In this document: piece by piece, positions 35,363-44,309 of the stretch
How the letters are laid out: every line of letters begins with the position of its first letter
Position numbering within the stretch: the first letter of the stretch is position 1
Translations under genes and position numbers: made by a program
NCBI RefSeq assembly: GCF_900111245.1
Contig: NZ_FOGO01000002.1
Span: forward strand, 186,001-250,000
Direction of reading: 5' to 3'
DNA from: Streptomyces qinglanensis
GTDB lineage: Bacteria; Actinomycetota; Actinomycetes; Streptomycetales; Streptomycetaceae
DNA length: 64,000 nt
The notes under the pieces: generated by a model
Told to the model about the DNA's origin: nothing
Database searches by the model: none
Seen by the model: the letters and a program-made list of their open reading frames with translations, nothing else

Positions 35363-36160
35363 TCATGGGACCAGGCTGAGCAGCTCGTTCATCCCGTACG
35401 GGTACAGCCATGGGCTGTGGTCACCGGCCTGGAGGCGGTCGACCGCGATCAGAGCGTCCGCCGCGGTCTTGCAGCTCGGATGACGTCGGGCAAAGGCGGC
35501 GATGCGGGGTCGCTGAGTGGGGAGCCAGGCGGCAATCACCTGGGGATCGCCCTCGTGCCACCACGTGAACTCGAGTTCCTCCCAGAGGAGCTCGGTCGCC
35601 CAGTCGAGAGCGAGACGGACGAGCCCGGCATCCGCCTCTGGTCCGGAGAGCCCGGCAAGGTGAGCCAACCACGGTTCCACGCCCTCCGTCGCGTGCGCGA
35701 TTCCCTCGATGAGTTCGGTGAGGTCCGAAGGGGGACGACCGTCGACCAGAGCGATGGCCAGCAGCGCGCGGAATGCCTGCTCTGCGGCAGCACGTTCGGG
35801 CGCCGGCCAGTCGGCGAATCCGGCACCGAGTCGGCCGAGATGACCGAGCTCCTCGGAGGGATCGGCCCCGTGCCCTCCCGGTCCCCAGTAGCGCAGCGCG
35901 CGGGGCATGAGGCGACGCCACAGGACGGGGTACTGGTCCGCCTCCCAGTGGCTGGGGACCTCCCGCATGAAATGCCCGAGGAGATCGTCCGGCACGGCAG
36001 CGGGATCGCCACCGAGGATGTGCAGCTCCGATTCCGGGGTGCAGTACGTACAGCCGTCCACCGGACGGTCGAGCTCGGGAGGCGAGGCGAAGACCCGGTC
36101 GGCCTCCGCCAACGCGTGCCGCCACACGGTGTACGGATCGGAGTCAGGAGGAAAGGACAT
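35363..36160 (-). CDS. Hypothetical helical protein
   Basis: A 265-residue cytosolic protein starting MSFPPDSDPYTVWRHALAE at the ATG at 36160, with GGAGGAAAGG upstream. It contains a CTYC pair near residue 40 (DGCTYCTPESELHILGG), then alternating helices rich in alanine and leucine (AAEQAFRALLAIALVDG; LARLALDWATELLWEELEFTWW). I recognise no family with confidence; similar proteins are common in Streptomyces. There is no signal or membrane segment. Confidence 0.72.
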   Translation of the reverse strand: MSFPPDSDPYTVWRHALAEADRVFASPPELDRPVDGCTYCTPESELHILGGDPAAVPDDLLGHFMREVPSHWEADQYPVLWRRLMPRALRYWGPGGHGADPSEELGHLGRLGAGFADWPAPERAAAEQAFRALLAIALVDGRPPSDLTELIEGIAHATEGVEPWLAHLAGLSGPEADAGLVRLALDWATELLWEELEFTWWHEGDPQVIAAWLPTQRPRIAAFARRHPSCKTAADALIAVDRLQAGDHSPWLYPYGMNELLSLVP

Positions 36161-36267
36161 GAAGCGACCTGCCGGTGGGACTCCGCGCAGGGGACCTGGC
36201 GAAGAGAGCACTCTACAACTTGGGGCTCCCGCGGTCCCGAGCCGGAGCTGTGGAGCCAGGTCGGTCC

Positions 36268-36462
36268 TCAGATGACATCTGGGGCGCCGGCGCCGGAAGA
36301 GCCGGCGCCGGGAGAACCCGCACCGGGAGTGTTCTTTCCTGCGCCCCAGATGCGGAGCCGGACGCATCTGGGGCAGTCGCGCTCGCCGCTCACGTGAAGG
36401 ATGCGGCCCGACCAGGTGAACTCTCGTCCGTCCACGGACAGCTTCCGCAACCGCCTCCGCAT
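36268..36462 (-). CDS. Short Cys-containing protein, possibly truncated
   Basis: A 64-residue ORF, the ATG at 36462 giving MRRRLRKLSVDGREFTWSGRI. It includes GERDCPRCVRLRIWGAGKN with a CxxC, a pattern I recall from longer (~110-residue) Streptomyces proteins in which the stretch continues beyond GAGKN. Here the sequence breaks into a GAGSPGAGSSGAGAP repeat and stops. It may be a truncated copy or a divergent short member. The repeat DNA (GCCGGCGCC units, 36283-36330) may have caused the loss. Confidence 0.45.
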   Translation of the reverse strand: MRRRLRKLSVDGREFTWSGRILHVSGERDCPRCVRLRIWGAGKNTPGAGSPGAGSSGAGAPDVI

Positions 36463-36693
36463 GTTTCCCCCTGTCCCCCTGTCCCCCTGTCCCAATGTCC
36501 GGTTGGAACCTCTGCCCGCTCGTCCGCGCCGATTCACGGTAGGGCGCCCCGATTCCGCGCAGGACCGCTGGCGTGTGAGCACTGCACCCCGCCTCGTCGC
36601 CTTGGTCCGCGCCGGGTCCCTTCTGAGAACGGCGGCTTTGTCGAACGCCCCGAGGCCCCGCCCCGCGGCTTGCGCGGCCTTGCCGAGGAGATC

Positions 36694-37260
36694 TCAGGAA
36701 TCCCTGCGCCGTATGTGCAGATGCCCCTCGCGGGGAAAGGACGGCGGCGCCGGGGGCAGGACTGCGTCGAGGCCGTACCGGCTCTTGTCTGCGACGCGGC
36801 ACGATGCCGCGTTGTCCACTTGATGCAGGAGTTCCAACTGCTCCAGCGCGCCGGCTCCCACGACGTCGAAGGCCCAGCCGGTGAGAGCCTCCACAGCGCG
36901 CGGCGCCACTCCGCGCCCACGGGCATGCGCCGCGGTCCAGTAGCCCACCTCGGCCGACGGTTTGCCGGACGCCACCTCCTTGAGGACCACTTGGCCCGCC
37001 AACCGGCCTTGCGGCGCACCGGGTTGTGCTTCGAGAACCGCGAACCCGAACCGGTTCCCCGCTGTCCAGCCTCGCTCCTGGCTCCGCACCCACTGCATCG
37101 CGTCGCCCTCGTTCTCGACGGCCGAGCCGGTCCAGTGGCGCAGTGCGGGATCCCGGAACACCTCGATGAGGGCAGCAACGTCCTCCTCGCGCCAGGGACG
37201 AAGTACGAGTGCGGGAGCGGATGGCGTCGCGCCCGCGTGCAGGATGGCGATGTCGTTCAC
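36694..37260 (-). CDS. GNAT-family N-acetyltransferase
   Basis: A 188-residue acetyltransferase (acetyl-CoA dependent; RimJ/RimL-like subgroup). The GTG at 37260 gives VNDIAILHAG, and LVLRPWREEDVAALIEVFRDP is the classic opening. ASAEVGYWTAAHARGRGVAPRAVEALTGWAF is motif A (here SAEVGYW ... RGRGVA). The last ~25 residues (PPSFPREGHLHIRRRDS) are consistent with a substrate-side tail. The start overlaps the stop of the disrupted gene upstream in a GTGA arrangement, so the two were once coupled. Confidence 0.88.
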   Translation of the reverse strand: MNDIAILHAGATPSAPALVLRPWREEDVAALIEVFRDPALRHWTGSAVENEGDAMQWVRSQERGWTAGNRFGFAVLEAQPGAPQGRLAGQVVLKEVASGKPSAEVGYWTAAHARGRGVAPRAVEALTGWAFDVVGAGALEQLELLHQVDNAASCRVADKSRYGLDAVLPPAPPSFPREGHLHIRRRDS

Positions 37261-37647
37261 CTGCCGATCGTATGCGGCGGTGTTCCGCCCCCACGCCGAC
37301 GATCCCCGGCCCATTTCCGTTCTGTTCGGACGCGCAGGGCCTCGATGGACCAGTTGACCGTCGGTGCCAGGATCTCCGGAGCGGGCCAGGATCTCCGGAG
37401 CGGGCCAGTCGTTGATCACCACGAGGAGCTGGAGGTAGTGATCCCGGCGCGGGTCGCTCATCCTCTCCGGCCGGGCCAGCGGCAGGTGGCGCACCTCGGT
37501 GTCGTCGGAGCGGCCGAGGAGATGTCCATGGTGCGGCGCAAGCTCTGCGACGATCGGATCGGCTCGGTGCGAAGCCGGGGCGATGCCCGCCGTCAGCGCG
37601 GGGCCGACCCGGTCGCACATGGCCGCACCGAGGTCGCGGCGGGGCAT
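37257..37647 (-). pseudogene. Gene broken by a 19-bp tandem duplication
   Basis: From an ATG at 37647 the frame reads MPRRDLGAAMCDRVGPAL ... RDHYLQLLVVINDWPAPEILA, then loses sense at a 19-bp direct duplication (37367-37385 and 37386-37404). Removing one copy restores a continuous frame through APTVNWSIEALRVRTERKWAGD to TGA at 37257-37259, which forms a GTGA overlap with the GNAT start. The intact product would be about 123 residues. I recognise no family. The duplication either inactivates the gene or acts as a slippage switch. Confidence 0.7.
37367..37408. repeat. 19-bp tandem duplication
   Basis: Unit CCAGGATCTCCGGAGCGGG repeated twice, then CCAG. Because 19 is not divisible by 3 it shifts the reading frame of the gene it lies in. 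Confidence 0.95.
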
Positions 37648-37759
37648 GGTCGTCGTACCCGAGCGGGAAGCGGATGAGGTAGCCGCGTAAGCGCGGTAGG
37701 AAGTGAAGCGGCACCTTCCCCGCCGCGTCTGTAGGGCCGGGGGAGTGCTTCACCACGTT

Positions 37760-38047
37760 GTGAGCAGTGAGTGGGTGCCGACGGTGTGGGGAGGGGTTGG
37801 AGTGATCGGCGCGGCAGAGGTTCCGCCGGACTCGGGGGGCGTGGTGTACCCGGCGTGCCTCTTCGTCCTGGGCGGGATTCTCGCGTTCAACATCAGGGGG
37901 GCGGCCGACTATGTGTACCTCCGCGTCGAGCGCCGTGTGACGGGGCTGGGCGGGGGCATCGGGCCCCGGACGCTGCGGATCGCCGGTGGGATCTTCTTCG
38001 TCATGGGAGGGATCGGCACGGCGGTCGAGGTTGCGACGCGGCTGTGA
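37760..38047 (+). CDS. Small membrane protein
   Basis: A 95-residue protein from a GTG at 37760 (start uncertain; a GTG at 37703 is also possible). It has two hydrophobic stretches: GVVYPACLFVLGGILAFNI and LRIAGGIFFVMGGIGTAVEV, joined by RGAADYVYLRVERRVTGLG. The layout suggests an inner-membrane protein with a short basic loop. I recognise no family. It lies opposite in direction to its neighbours. Confidence 0.5.
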   Translation: MSSEWVPTVWGGVGVIGAAEVPPDSGGVVYPACLFVLGGILAFNIRGAADYVYLRVERRVTGLGGGIGPRTLRIAGGIFFVMGGIGTAVEVATRL

Positions 38048-38057
38048 GCCGACGGCC

Positions 38058-38122
38058 GTCGTCCGCTCCCCGGCTCCCTGGTTTCCCGCCTCCCCGGTTT
38101 CCCGCCTCCCCGGTTTCCCGGG
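38058..38122. repeat. 17-bp tandem repeat (CCCCGGTTTCCCGCCTC)
   Basis: Three to four imperfect copies of period 17 between the membrane-protein gene and the hydrolase stop. No coding role is apparent. Confidence 0.7.
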
Positions 38123-38224
38123 GAGCGGGCGACGGGAGAGTGACGTGGGCGGCCAGGGCCCCGGCGCCTCTTCGCGCCTCCCTGGCCCGTCCCACCGGCT
38201 CCGGCTCTGCGGAGCGTTGCGCCG

Positions 38225-39148
38225 TCATCCGTCCGCGGAGGGCTCCGCGCTCTTCAACGCCGGTGCCGCGGAGCCGGTGAGGGCCGCGGGACCGGTGAGG
38301 AAGGCGCGGATGTATCCGGCCACGGTGTCCAGGTGGCTCTCCAGGAGGAAGTGTCCGCCACCGGGGATCAGATGGATCTCCGCGTCCGGCAGGTCCCGGG
38401 CGAAGGCCCGTGCGCCGTCCGGGCCGAAGATCTCGTCGCCGGCGCCCCAGACGGCCAGCAGGGGGACTTGCCGCTCCCGGAAGTAGGCGTGCACGCGGGG
38501 GTAGAGGGGCGGGTTGCTCGCGTAGTCCCGGAACAGGGCGAGCTGTACGAGGTCGAGGCCCGGTCGGTCGACCTCGCGGTGGTCGGCGGCCCAGGTGTCG
38601 GGGTCGACCAGTTCGGGGCGGTCCACTCCGTGCAGGTACTGCCAGCGGATGGCGTCGAGGGAGAGCGCCGCGCGGGCGGCGGGTTCGGTGCGGGGGCCCG
38701 GATCCTCGCAGTACGCCCAGACGGGCTCCCAGAAGTCCGGTACGAAGCCGTCGTCGTAGGCGTTGCCGTTCTGCGTGATCACGGCGGTGACCGCGTCCGG
38801 GGTGCGCAGGGCCAGCCGCCAGCCGATGGGGGCGCCGTAGTCCTGGACGTAGACGGCGTAGCGGGTGACGCCGAGCTGGGCCAGGAGGGCTTCGGTGAGG
38901 TCGGTCAGGGAGTCGAAGGTGTAGGTGAACGCGTCGACGGGCGGGGCGTCGGAGTTGCCGAAGCCGAGGTGGTCGGGGGCGATGACGTGGAACCGGTCGG
39001 CCAGCGCCGGGATGAGGTGGCGGAACATGCGGGAGCTGGTGGGGAAGCCGTGCAGGAGGACGAGCGTGGGCGCCTCGCGCGGTCCCGCTTCCCGGTAGAA
39101 GAGGCGGTGTCCCCGCACGGTCGCGTAGTGGTGGCGGATCTCAACCAT
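38225..39148 (-). CDS. Alpha/beta hydrolase
   Basis: A 307-residue alpha/beta-hydrolase-fold enzyme resembling epoxide hydrolases and haloalkane dehalogenases. It starts MVEIRHHYATVRGHRLFYREAG at 39148. The oxyanion region is LLHGFPTSSRMF; the nucleophile elbow reads VYVQDYGAPIGW, giving aspartate (QDYG) rather than serine; the catalytic histidine is in IPGGGHFLLESH. Aspartate nucleophile plus AVWGAGDEIFGPDGA supports a dehalogenase/epoxide hydrolase type. It is divergent from a CGNR regulator gene, probably its regulator. Confidence 0.88.
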   Translation of the reverse strand: MVEIRHHYATVRGHRLFYREAGPREAPTLVLLHGFPTSSRMFRHLIPALADRFHVIAPDHLGFGNSDAPPVDAFTYTFDSLTDLTEALLAQLGVTRYAVYVQDYGAPIGWRLALRTPDAVTAVITQNGNAYDDGFVPDFWEPVWAYCEDPGPRTEPAARAALSLDAIRWQYLHGVDRPELVDPDTWAADHREVDRPGLDLVQLALFRDYASNPPLYPRVHAYFRERQVPLLAVWGAGDEIFGPDGARAFARDLPDAEIHLIPGGGHFLLESHLDTVAGYIRAFLTGPAALTGSAAPALKSAEPSADG

Positions 39149-39265
39149 TGCTAACCCCTTCGAGGTCTCGTGACAGTTACAGATGAGCGCCAGTACACAG
39201 CGCATGGAGTAACCTGTCAAATAGCTTGATGGGGTTAGAAGAACCAAGTGGGGAAGGTGGGTGCC

Positions 39266-39811
39266 GTGCTGGACGACCAAGCCCTGATGCAGGCACTGAA
39301 CAGCAGCCCTGTCGTGGACGGCCGACGCCGGGACCTGTGGCGCGACGATCACGAGGTGGACCGGTGGGCACGGGAGCACGGGGGCCACGGCGGCGACGCG
39401 GAGCGCCGGTGGCTGCGCACCGCGCGGGACGCGCTCCAGGCGGTGGAGTCCGGCGCGCCCGCGGAGCCGCGGCTGCGCCGGATCCTGGCCGGCGTCCGCA
39501 AGGTCCCGCGGCCCGGCCCCTCCGGGATCGAGTGGCACGTGGAGATGCCACCGGAGCGCAGGACGGCCGTGGAGCTCGTACTCGCCTGGGCGGACGTCAA
39601 AGAGCGCCTGCCCGGCCGGCTGCGGCCGTGCGGAAACCCTGACTGCCGCCTCTTCCTCCTGGACCGCAGCCGCGCCAACACCGCACGGTGGTGCTCGATG
39701 AAGACCTGCGGGAACCGGCTCAAAGCCCGTCGGCATCAGGCCCGCACCCGGGAGACGGAAACAGAAACGGAAGCGAAGGCGGAGACGCAGACGCAGACGG
39801 AGAACTCGTGA
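39266..39811 (+). CDS. CGNR zinc-finger transcriptional regulator
   Basis: A 181-residue protein of the ABATE/CGNR family of stress regulators. The GTG at 39266 has GGGAAGG 8 bp upstream. The C-terminal CGNR finger reads LRPCGNPDCRLFLLDRSRANTARWCSMKTCGNRLKARRHQART, with four cysteines and the conserved CGNR. The tail is a low-complexity TETETEAKAETQTQTE run coded by a short repeat. It is divergent from the alpha/beta hydrolase and 117 bp away, suggesting regulation of that gene. Confidence 0.92.
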   Translation: MLDDQALMQALNSSPVVDGRRRDLWRDDHEVDRWAREHGGHGGDAERRWLRTARDALQAVESGAPAEPRLRRILAGVRKVPRPGPSGIEWHVEMPPERRTAVELVLAWADVKERLPGRLRPCGNPDCRLFLLDRSRANTARWCSMKTCGNRLKARRHQARTRETETETEAKAETQTQTENS

Positions 39812-39968
39812 CGGCCTCCTGACCGGCGCAGAGCGCGGCCGGTCCCGCGCCTGCGCCCGCGCCTGCGCCCGCGCCCGTGCCCGGACGACGGTTCGGCACC
39901 GCCACGTCCCGACCGCCCGGCTAGCCCGGCCGCCCGCACCCCGATGCCCTCGCCCGAGGCGCCGCCCG

Positions 39969-40769
39969 CTACGGGGACGGCTCGGGCTGACAGCGCGGGC
40001 ACCAGAGCGTGGTCCGTCCGGCGACCGGGGCGGTACTGAGCCGGATGTCGCAGTGGGGGCAGGGTGCTCCGCCGGGGGCGTCGCGGCGGCCGGTCAGCCA
40101 GGTGTCACGGGGCGGGACGTGCCCGGCGCGGACGGAACTGCGCAGCACGCGGCGCAGCGTCCGGTGCAGTGCTGCGCGCTCGTCCTCGGTGAGGGAACGG
40201 GTGGTGCGTGCGGGGTGCAGCCGGGCCTGCCACAGGATCTCGTCGGTGAGCAGGTTGCCGAGACCGGCGAGGACGGACTGGTCGAGGAGCGCGGACTTGA
40301 GGTGACCGCGGCGGGCGGCGAGGACCGCGTCGAGATCCGCCCGGGAGACGGTCAGTGCGTCAGGACCCTGCTCGTCGAGGCGACGGGCGGCCTCGGGGTC
40401 GTCCGCGTACCAGAGCCCCTGGAGTTTGCGCTGGTCCCGGTAGCGGAGCTGGCGCGGTCGGCGCATGTCACCAAGGGTGAACAGGATCCGGTCGTGGCGG
40501 TGCGGCGGATCGTCCGCGTCCGCGCACACGAGGCGACCGGTCATACCGAAGTGGAGGAGGAGGGCGGGGCCGTCGGTGTGGACGACGAGCCACTTGCCGT
40601 GCCGCTCGGGCTCCTGCACCTCCCGTCCCGCCAGGTCACGACTGAGCCGTCGTGCGCTGGTGCCGTGCAGGACGCCGGAGTCGCGTATCTCGACCCGGCG
40701 GATCGTCCGGCCCTGGGCGCAGTCGGCCAGGACCTTCCGGAAACTCTCGACGTCCGGGAGTTCGGGCAT
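39969..40769 (-). CDS. Fpg/Nei-family DNA glycosylase
   Basis: Base-excision repair glycosylase/AP lyase for oxidised purines or pyrimidines; 266 residues. The ATG at 40769 exposes the catalytic proline of MPELPDVESFRK (family normally MPELPEVE, so an Asp for Glu at residue 6). Further marks are LLLHFGMTGRLVC, LLDQSVLAGLGNLLTDEILWQA, and the C-terminal zinc finger CPHCDIRLSTAPVAGRTTLWCPRC. The Asp at position 6 and a shorter N-terminus fit an actinobacterial Nei/Fpg subgroup, so I do not name it mutM. Confidence 0.9.
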   Translation of the reverse strand: MPELPDVESFRKVLADCAQGRTIRRVEIRDSGVLHGTSARRLSRDLAGREVQEPERHGKWLVVHTDGPALLLHFGMTGRLVCADADDPPHRHDRILFTLGDMRRPRQLRYRDQRKLQGLWYADDPEAARRLDEQGPDALTVSRADLDAVLAARRGHLKSALLDQSVLAGLGNLLTDEILWQARLHPARTTRSLTEDERAALHRTLRRVLRSSVRAGHVPPRDTWLTGRRDAPGGAPCPHCDIRLSTAPVAGRTTLWCPRCQPEPSP

Positions 40770-41348
40770 GTCCGCCACCTCGTCCCGCGGTCCCGCGGTC
40801 CGCCAGTCCCCTTGCTGGGCACCCGGCGGTGCCACCGCCCGGCATCCGCCGCTCAGCAGGGCGTGCTCCCCTCGCGCGCACCTCCCTCCTCACCGTACGA
40901 GTGCCCGAAGCCCGTCGCACGCGGAACCGAGCCGCATCGCTCGCGTCCGACCGCGCATCGAAACAACTCGGGACGACACCGGACCGGCACCGCGCCACCG
41001 CCCGCGTGCCGGACAACGGGCACCCCACTCGCCCGCTCCCCGCGCCGAAGACCCCGCGCACCGGCCTGCCACTCCGCACAGGCCGCACAGACCGCACAGG
41101 CCGCACAGGCCGCACAGGCCGCACAGGCTGCACGGACCGCACGGACCGCGCTGAGGGCAGAAGAAGCGACACCGGCACATGAGTCCGACACAGGGGTACG
41201 GAGCCCGACACGGGCTCATCGGAACGACACCGGGGACGGTTCCGGAACCAACCGCACTTTCTTCACGTGTATTTGGGAGACGTTCGATCCACTTCCCTTG
41301 TAAGTTCCTCAGAGGATCGGCAGTGTTCACCGGCGGAAGCGGGGATTC
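40770..41348. other. Gene-free region upstream of the WXG operon
   Basis: A 579-bp region with no credible ORF. It has a 9-bp repeat array (41074-41145) and a 12-bp perfect palindrome GGTTCCGGAACC (41238-41249) 100 bp before the operon start, a candidate operator. Confidence 0.55.
41074..41145. repeat. 9-bp tandem repeat (CCGCACAGG)
   Basis: Eight copies of period 9, the last two degenerate (CTGCACGGA, CCGCACGGA). The unit is divisible by 3 but the array lies outside any credible gene. Confidence 0.9.
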
Positions 41349-41933
41349 GTGTCATTCGAGCAGGAATGGGCCGGGTTGGTGGCCGGAGCGCGGGACAAGC
41401 AGTCCTCCACCGCCATGCAGTTGAACGGCGCCGGCGGCAAGGACGACGGAAAGTGGCTCCAAGTGACGCCGTCCGTACTCGACGCAACGGCCAAGAAGGT
41501 GGAGAAGGTCGACACCGCCTTCCAAAAGGTGGACAACGCCGCCATGCGGGAGATGGAACAGGTCCCCGGGTCGATGAAAGGCTTTGCCAGCGACGACGCC
41601 TTCAAGACGTTCCAGGAGATGTGGCGCGGCCAGATGAAGCATCTGCGCAAGCAGTTCGCGAACACGGCCACGGCGCTCCGCAACGTCACGGCGAAGACGT
41701 TGGAGGGGGATGTGTACACCAAGGAACAGGTGGACAAGATCGCCGAGGACCGGGACCGGAAGGAGCACCCGCTCAAGTACCTCCTGGACCCGAACCGGAA
41801 GCCGCTGCTCTCCACCACACCGCAGTACCCGTTCTCCACGGACCAGTACCCACTGCTGAAGCCACCGCCGTCGCAGAAGCCGGTGTACGGCCCCCCGCTG
41901 CCGACAGTGCCCTCGACCGAGCCGAAGTCCTAG
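41349..41933 (+). CDS. WXG100-type small secreted-like protein
   Basis: A 194-residue protein from a GTG at 41349 with GGGGA upstream. The N-terminal ~110 residues are helical with a W-x-G-like motif (FQEMWRGQMKHLRKQF), typical of type VII secretion (ESX) substrates and chaperones. The C-terminal ~80 residues are proline-rich (YPLLKPPPSQKPVYGPPLP), unusual for a plain WXG100 protein. It is the first gene of a three-gene operon with a 782-residue WXG-domain protein 13 bp downstream. Secretion is inferred from the fold; no ESX ATPase gene is in view. Confidence 0.7.
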   Translation: MSFEQEWAGLVAGARDKQSSTAMQLNGAGGKDDGKWLQVTPSVLDATAKKVEKVDTAFQKVDNAAMREMEQVPGSMKGFASDDAFKTFQEMWRGQMKHLRKQFANTATALRNVTAKTLEGDVYTKEQVDKIAEDRDRKEHPLKYLLDPNRKPLLSTTPQYPFSTDQYPLLKPPPSQKPVYGPPLPTVPSTEPKS

Positions 41934-41946
41934 GGGGAGCCGCCTC

Positions 41947-44295
41947 ATGAGCGACAGCCTCGATTACCAGACGGTGCGTCACGTGAATCTGACCGCGCTG
42001 AGCGCGGTGGTGAAGGCGTGGAACAAGCTCCCGGAGGACTTCAGAGACGTCCACACCTCGTTCGACCGCACGGTCACCAAACCGCTGAGCACCGATCGGA
42101 GCGGCTGGCACGGCGACTCCCACAAGGCAGCGGTCAAGCACTTCACGGTCGTCCAGAATCAGGTCACGGAGGCCGCCGGACAGGCCGAGTGGCTCGGGAA
42201 GGAGATGTCCCGCTGCCTGAAGGTGTTCGAGGGCGCCAAGAAGGACCTGGTGGACGTCGAGTCCACGGTGTCCGAGAAGCCGACGGGCGGCGGAAAGAAC
42301 TACCTCAAGCTGAACTCCAAGGACGGCGTCGTCTACGTCGACCCGCCCGAAGGTGAGGACGGCTCAGGGATCAGGAAGGCGTACCACGAGGTCATCACGG
42401 ACCTCAACAAGAAGATCGAGAAGGCCCTCCGCGACGCGGCCGAGGCCGACGCGGACCTGAAGAAGGCCCTGACCTTCGACCCGCACGGCGACGGCTTCAG
42501 CGGCGACACCCCGAAAATGCAGGCCAAGAAGGACGTCGACGCACTGTACAAGCTGGCGGGCGACAAGGATTTCAAGCGGGATCCAAAGCTGTTCGCCAAG
42601 GCCAACCGTATCTTCGCGATAAACGACGGCAATGCCGACTTCGCGGAGGAGTTCGCCACCCGCAAGGGCGCGAAGGGCGCTCTGGAGTTCTGGGCCAAGG
42701 CCGCTCAGCCGGACTACGAGGACACGACGCCCGCAGACCCGATAGATCGTCCGAAAGGGGTGGAGAAGCAGCTTGCCGCCCTTCAGGACAATCTCGGCAA
42801 CACCTTGGCCCTGGCCAGCCACTCGGAGTCTCCGGCCATGGAGAAGTGGAAGCAGGACGCCGTCGACCTCGGCTACCAGCGGATAGGGCCGGCCTCCCCG
42901 AAGGTTCCCGTGGGCCAGAGTGCGCTGGCACCGTACGGGTTCCAGGTCATGAGCAACCTGATGCGCACCGGGAAGTGGGAATCCGGGTTCCTGCACGACT
43001 ACGGCGAAGCGCTGCTCAAGGCGGACAAGAAGCCCTTCATTCCGCCGGTCGGCGACAACAGCGAGGAGCAGATCGGCGAGCGGAAGTGGGGCAACTACGG
43101 CGTCAACCCGCCGAACTATCTTAATTTCGGGCCCGAGTACGACCAGGGCCAGGACCCGTTCACCGGGTACATGGAGGCGCTCGGGCACAACGCGGAGGCT
43201 TCGACCGACTTCTTCTCGGACAAGGAGAACTTCGAGTACGTCCTGAAGGACCGCAAGTGGTTCCCCGACGGTCCGATCCCCGACTCCGGGCCGCACAAGG
43301 ACTGGCAGGGCGGGCACGTGGCGACGGGCCACGCGCTCGGCGCCGCGACGACCGGCCATGCCTGGGACGGACAGTTGCATGTCCCGGCGGAGCACACCAC
43401 GGACCAGGCAGACGTGATGTCCGACCTCATCAAGGGTATGGGGGAGATGGACGACAACGGAAACGCGGAGATGCCGATGTACCCCGGCATGCGCCACGGT
43501 CTGGGGAACGCCGCAGCCGAGTACGCGCCGGACTTCTTCCGAGCCATGAAGGAAGGCTCGGACGAGGACAAGCTGTTCCCCATGTCCGGGGAACAGGCCG
43601 CGATGGAACACCGCGATGCGACGAAGTTCCTCGTGCAGCTCGGACAAGATCCGGAAGCCAATGCGGCGGTCACCGCCGGCCAGAAGCTCTACACCGCCCA
43701 AGTACTCGACCATCACCTGGGCGGAGACGTCCCCGCGAATCAGGGGTACCACGCTCCGCCGGAGGACATCGTGCACGAGGTGCTCAAGGTCTCGGGAGAG
43801 ACCGCGGGCACGCTGGCCGCCGGCGCCCAGGAGGCCATCATCGGCCCGGCAGTCGTGGAGGATCAGGAATACGACAAGGGCACTCTGCACACACGTCTGT
43901 GGACCAACGGCGCTTTCGGCACCGTGGTGACGGGTGTCAGCGTCCTGAAGCCCTTTGCCGCGCATCCCGTCGGAGCCGCGACCGCCGCGGCGCTGATCAT
44001 CGGGGCTGAGGGGGCAGCGCTCAACGACCACGACGCCGCGCACTGGAGCAGCAACAAGTCCGCCCCGGCGGCGGACAGAGCCGGCGCGATCTACGACGAG
44101 ATGGCCGGGCGTGACGTGCGGCAGAACGAGAAGATGCTGGAGGCCATCGGGAAGGAGTACAACGTCGACGTCTCGAAGAGTTGGTCGGAGCTGTACTCCG
44201 AGGACGGCTTCACCCACGGATACACCAGGGTGGCGTCCACGGCGCCGTTCCTCACCTCGATCGAACAAGTCAGGCAAATGGCCGTACAGAAATAG
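41947..44295 (+). CDS. Large WXG-domain protein (DUF6571-like)
   Basis: A 782-residue protein starting MSDSLDYQTVRHVNLTALSAV. Residues 1-110 are a helical WXG-like domain with the WHG motif (SGWHGDSHKAAVKHF). A long helical region then carries GNYGVNPPNYLNFGPEY, SEQAAMEHRDATKFLVQLGQDPEANAAVTAGQKL and a membrane-like stretch (FGTVVTGVSVLKPF ... VGAATAAALIIGAEGAAL, about residues 665-700). It recalls the DUF6571 family of Streptomyces, from memory. The cargo-like size next to a WXG100 protein and a membrane-anchored partner suggests an ESX-exported effector or surface protein. There is no recognisable toxin domain at the C-terminus. Confidence 0.65.
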   Translation: MSDSLDYQTVRHVNLTALSAVVKAWNKLPEDFRDVHTSFDRTVTKPLSTDRSGWHGDSHKAAVKHFTVVQNQVTEAAGQAEWLGKEMSRCLKVFEGAKKDLVDVESTVSEKPTGGGKNYLKLNSKDGVVYVDPPEGEDGSGIRKAYHEVITDLNKKIEKALRDAAEADADLKKALTFDPHGDGFSGDTPKMQAKKDVDALYKLAGDKDFKRDPKLFAKANRIFAINDGNADFAEEFATRKGAKGALEFWAKAAQPDYEDTTPADPIDRPKGVEKQLAALQDNLGNTLALASHSESPAMEKWKQDAVDLGYQRIGPASPKVPVGQSALAPYGFQVMSNLMRTGKWESGFLHDYGEALLKADKKPFIPPVGDNSEEQIGERKWGNYGVNPPNYLNFGPEYDQGQDPFTGYMEALGHNAEASTDFFSDKENFEYVLKDRKWFPDGPIPDSGPHKDWQGGHVATGHALGAATTGHAWDGQLHVPAEHTTDQADVMSDLIKGMGEMDDNGNAEMPMYPGMRHGLGNAAAEYAPDFFRAMKEGSDEDKLFPMSGEQAAMEHRDATKFLVQLGQDPEANAAVTAGQKLYTAQVLDHHLGGDVPANQGYHAPPEDIVHEVLKVSGETAGTLAAGAQEAIIGPAVVEDQEYDKGTLHTRLWTNGAFGTVVTGVSVLKPFAAHPVGAATAAALIIGAEGAALNDHDAAHWSSNKSAPAADRAGAIYDEMAGRDVRQNEKMLEAIGKEYNVDVSKSWSELYSEDGFTHGYTRVASTAPFLTSIEQVRQMAVQK

Positions 44296-44309
44296 TGGAA
44301 CGCACACAC

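Noticed and set aside
41074..41145. CRISPR-like array
   Set aside because: The units are adjacent 9-mers with no spacers and no cas genes nearby.
40636..41211. A Pro/Val/Arg repeat protein on the minus strand near the 9-bp array
   Set aside because: Its composition follows the CCGCACAGG repeat in every frame; there is no ribosome site or conserved motif.
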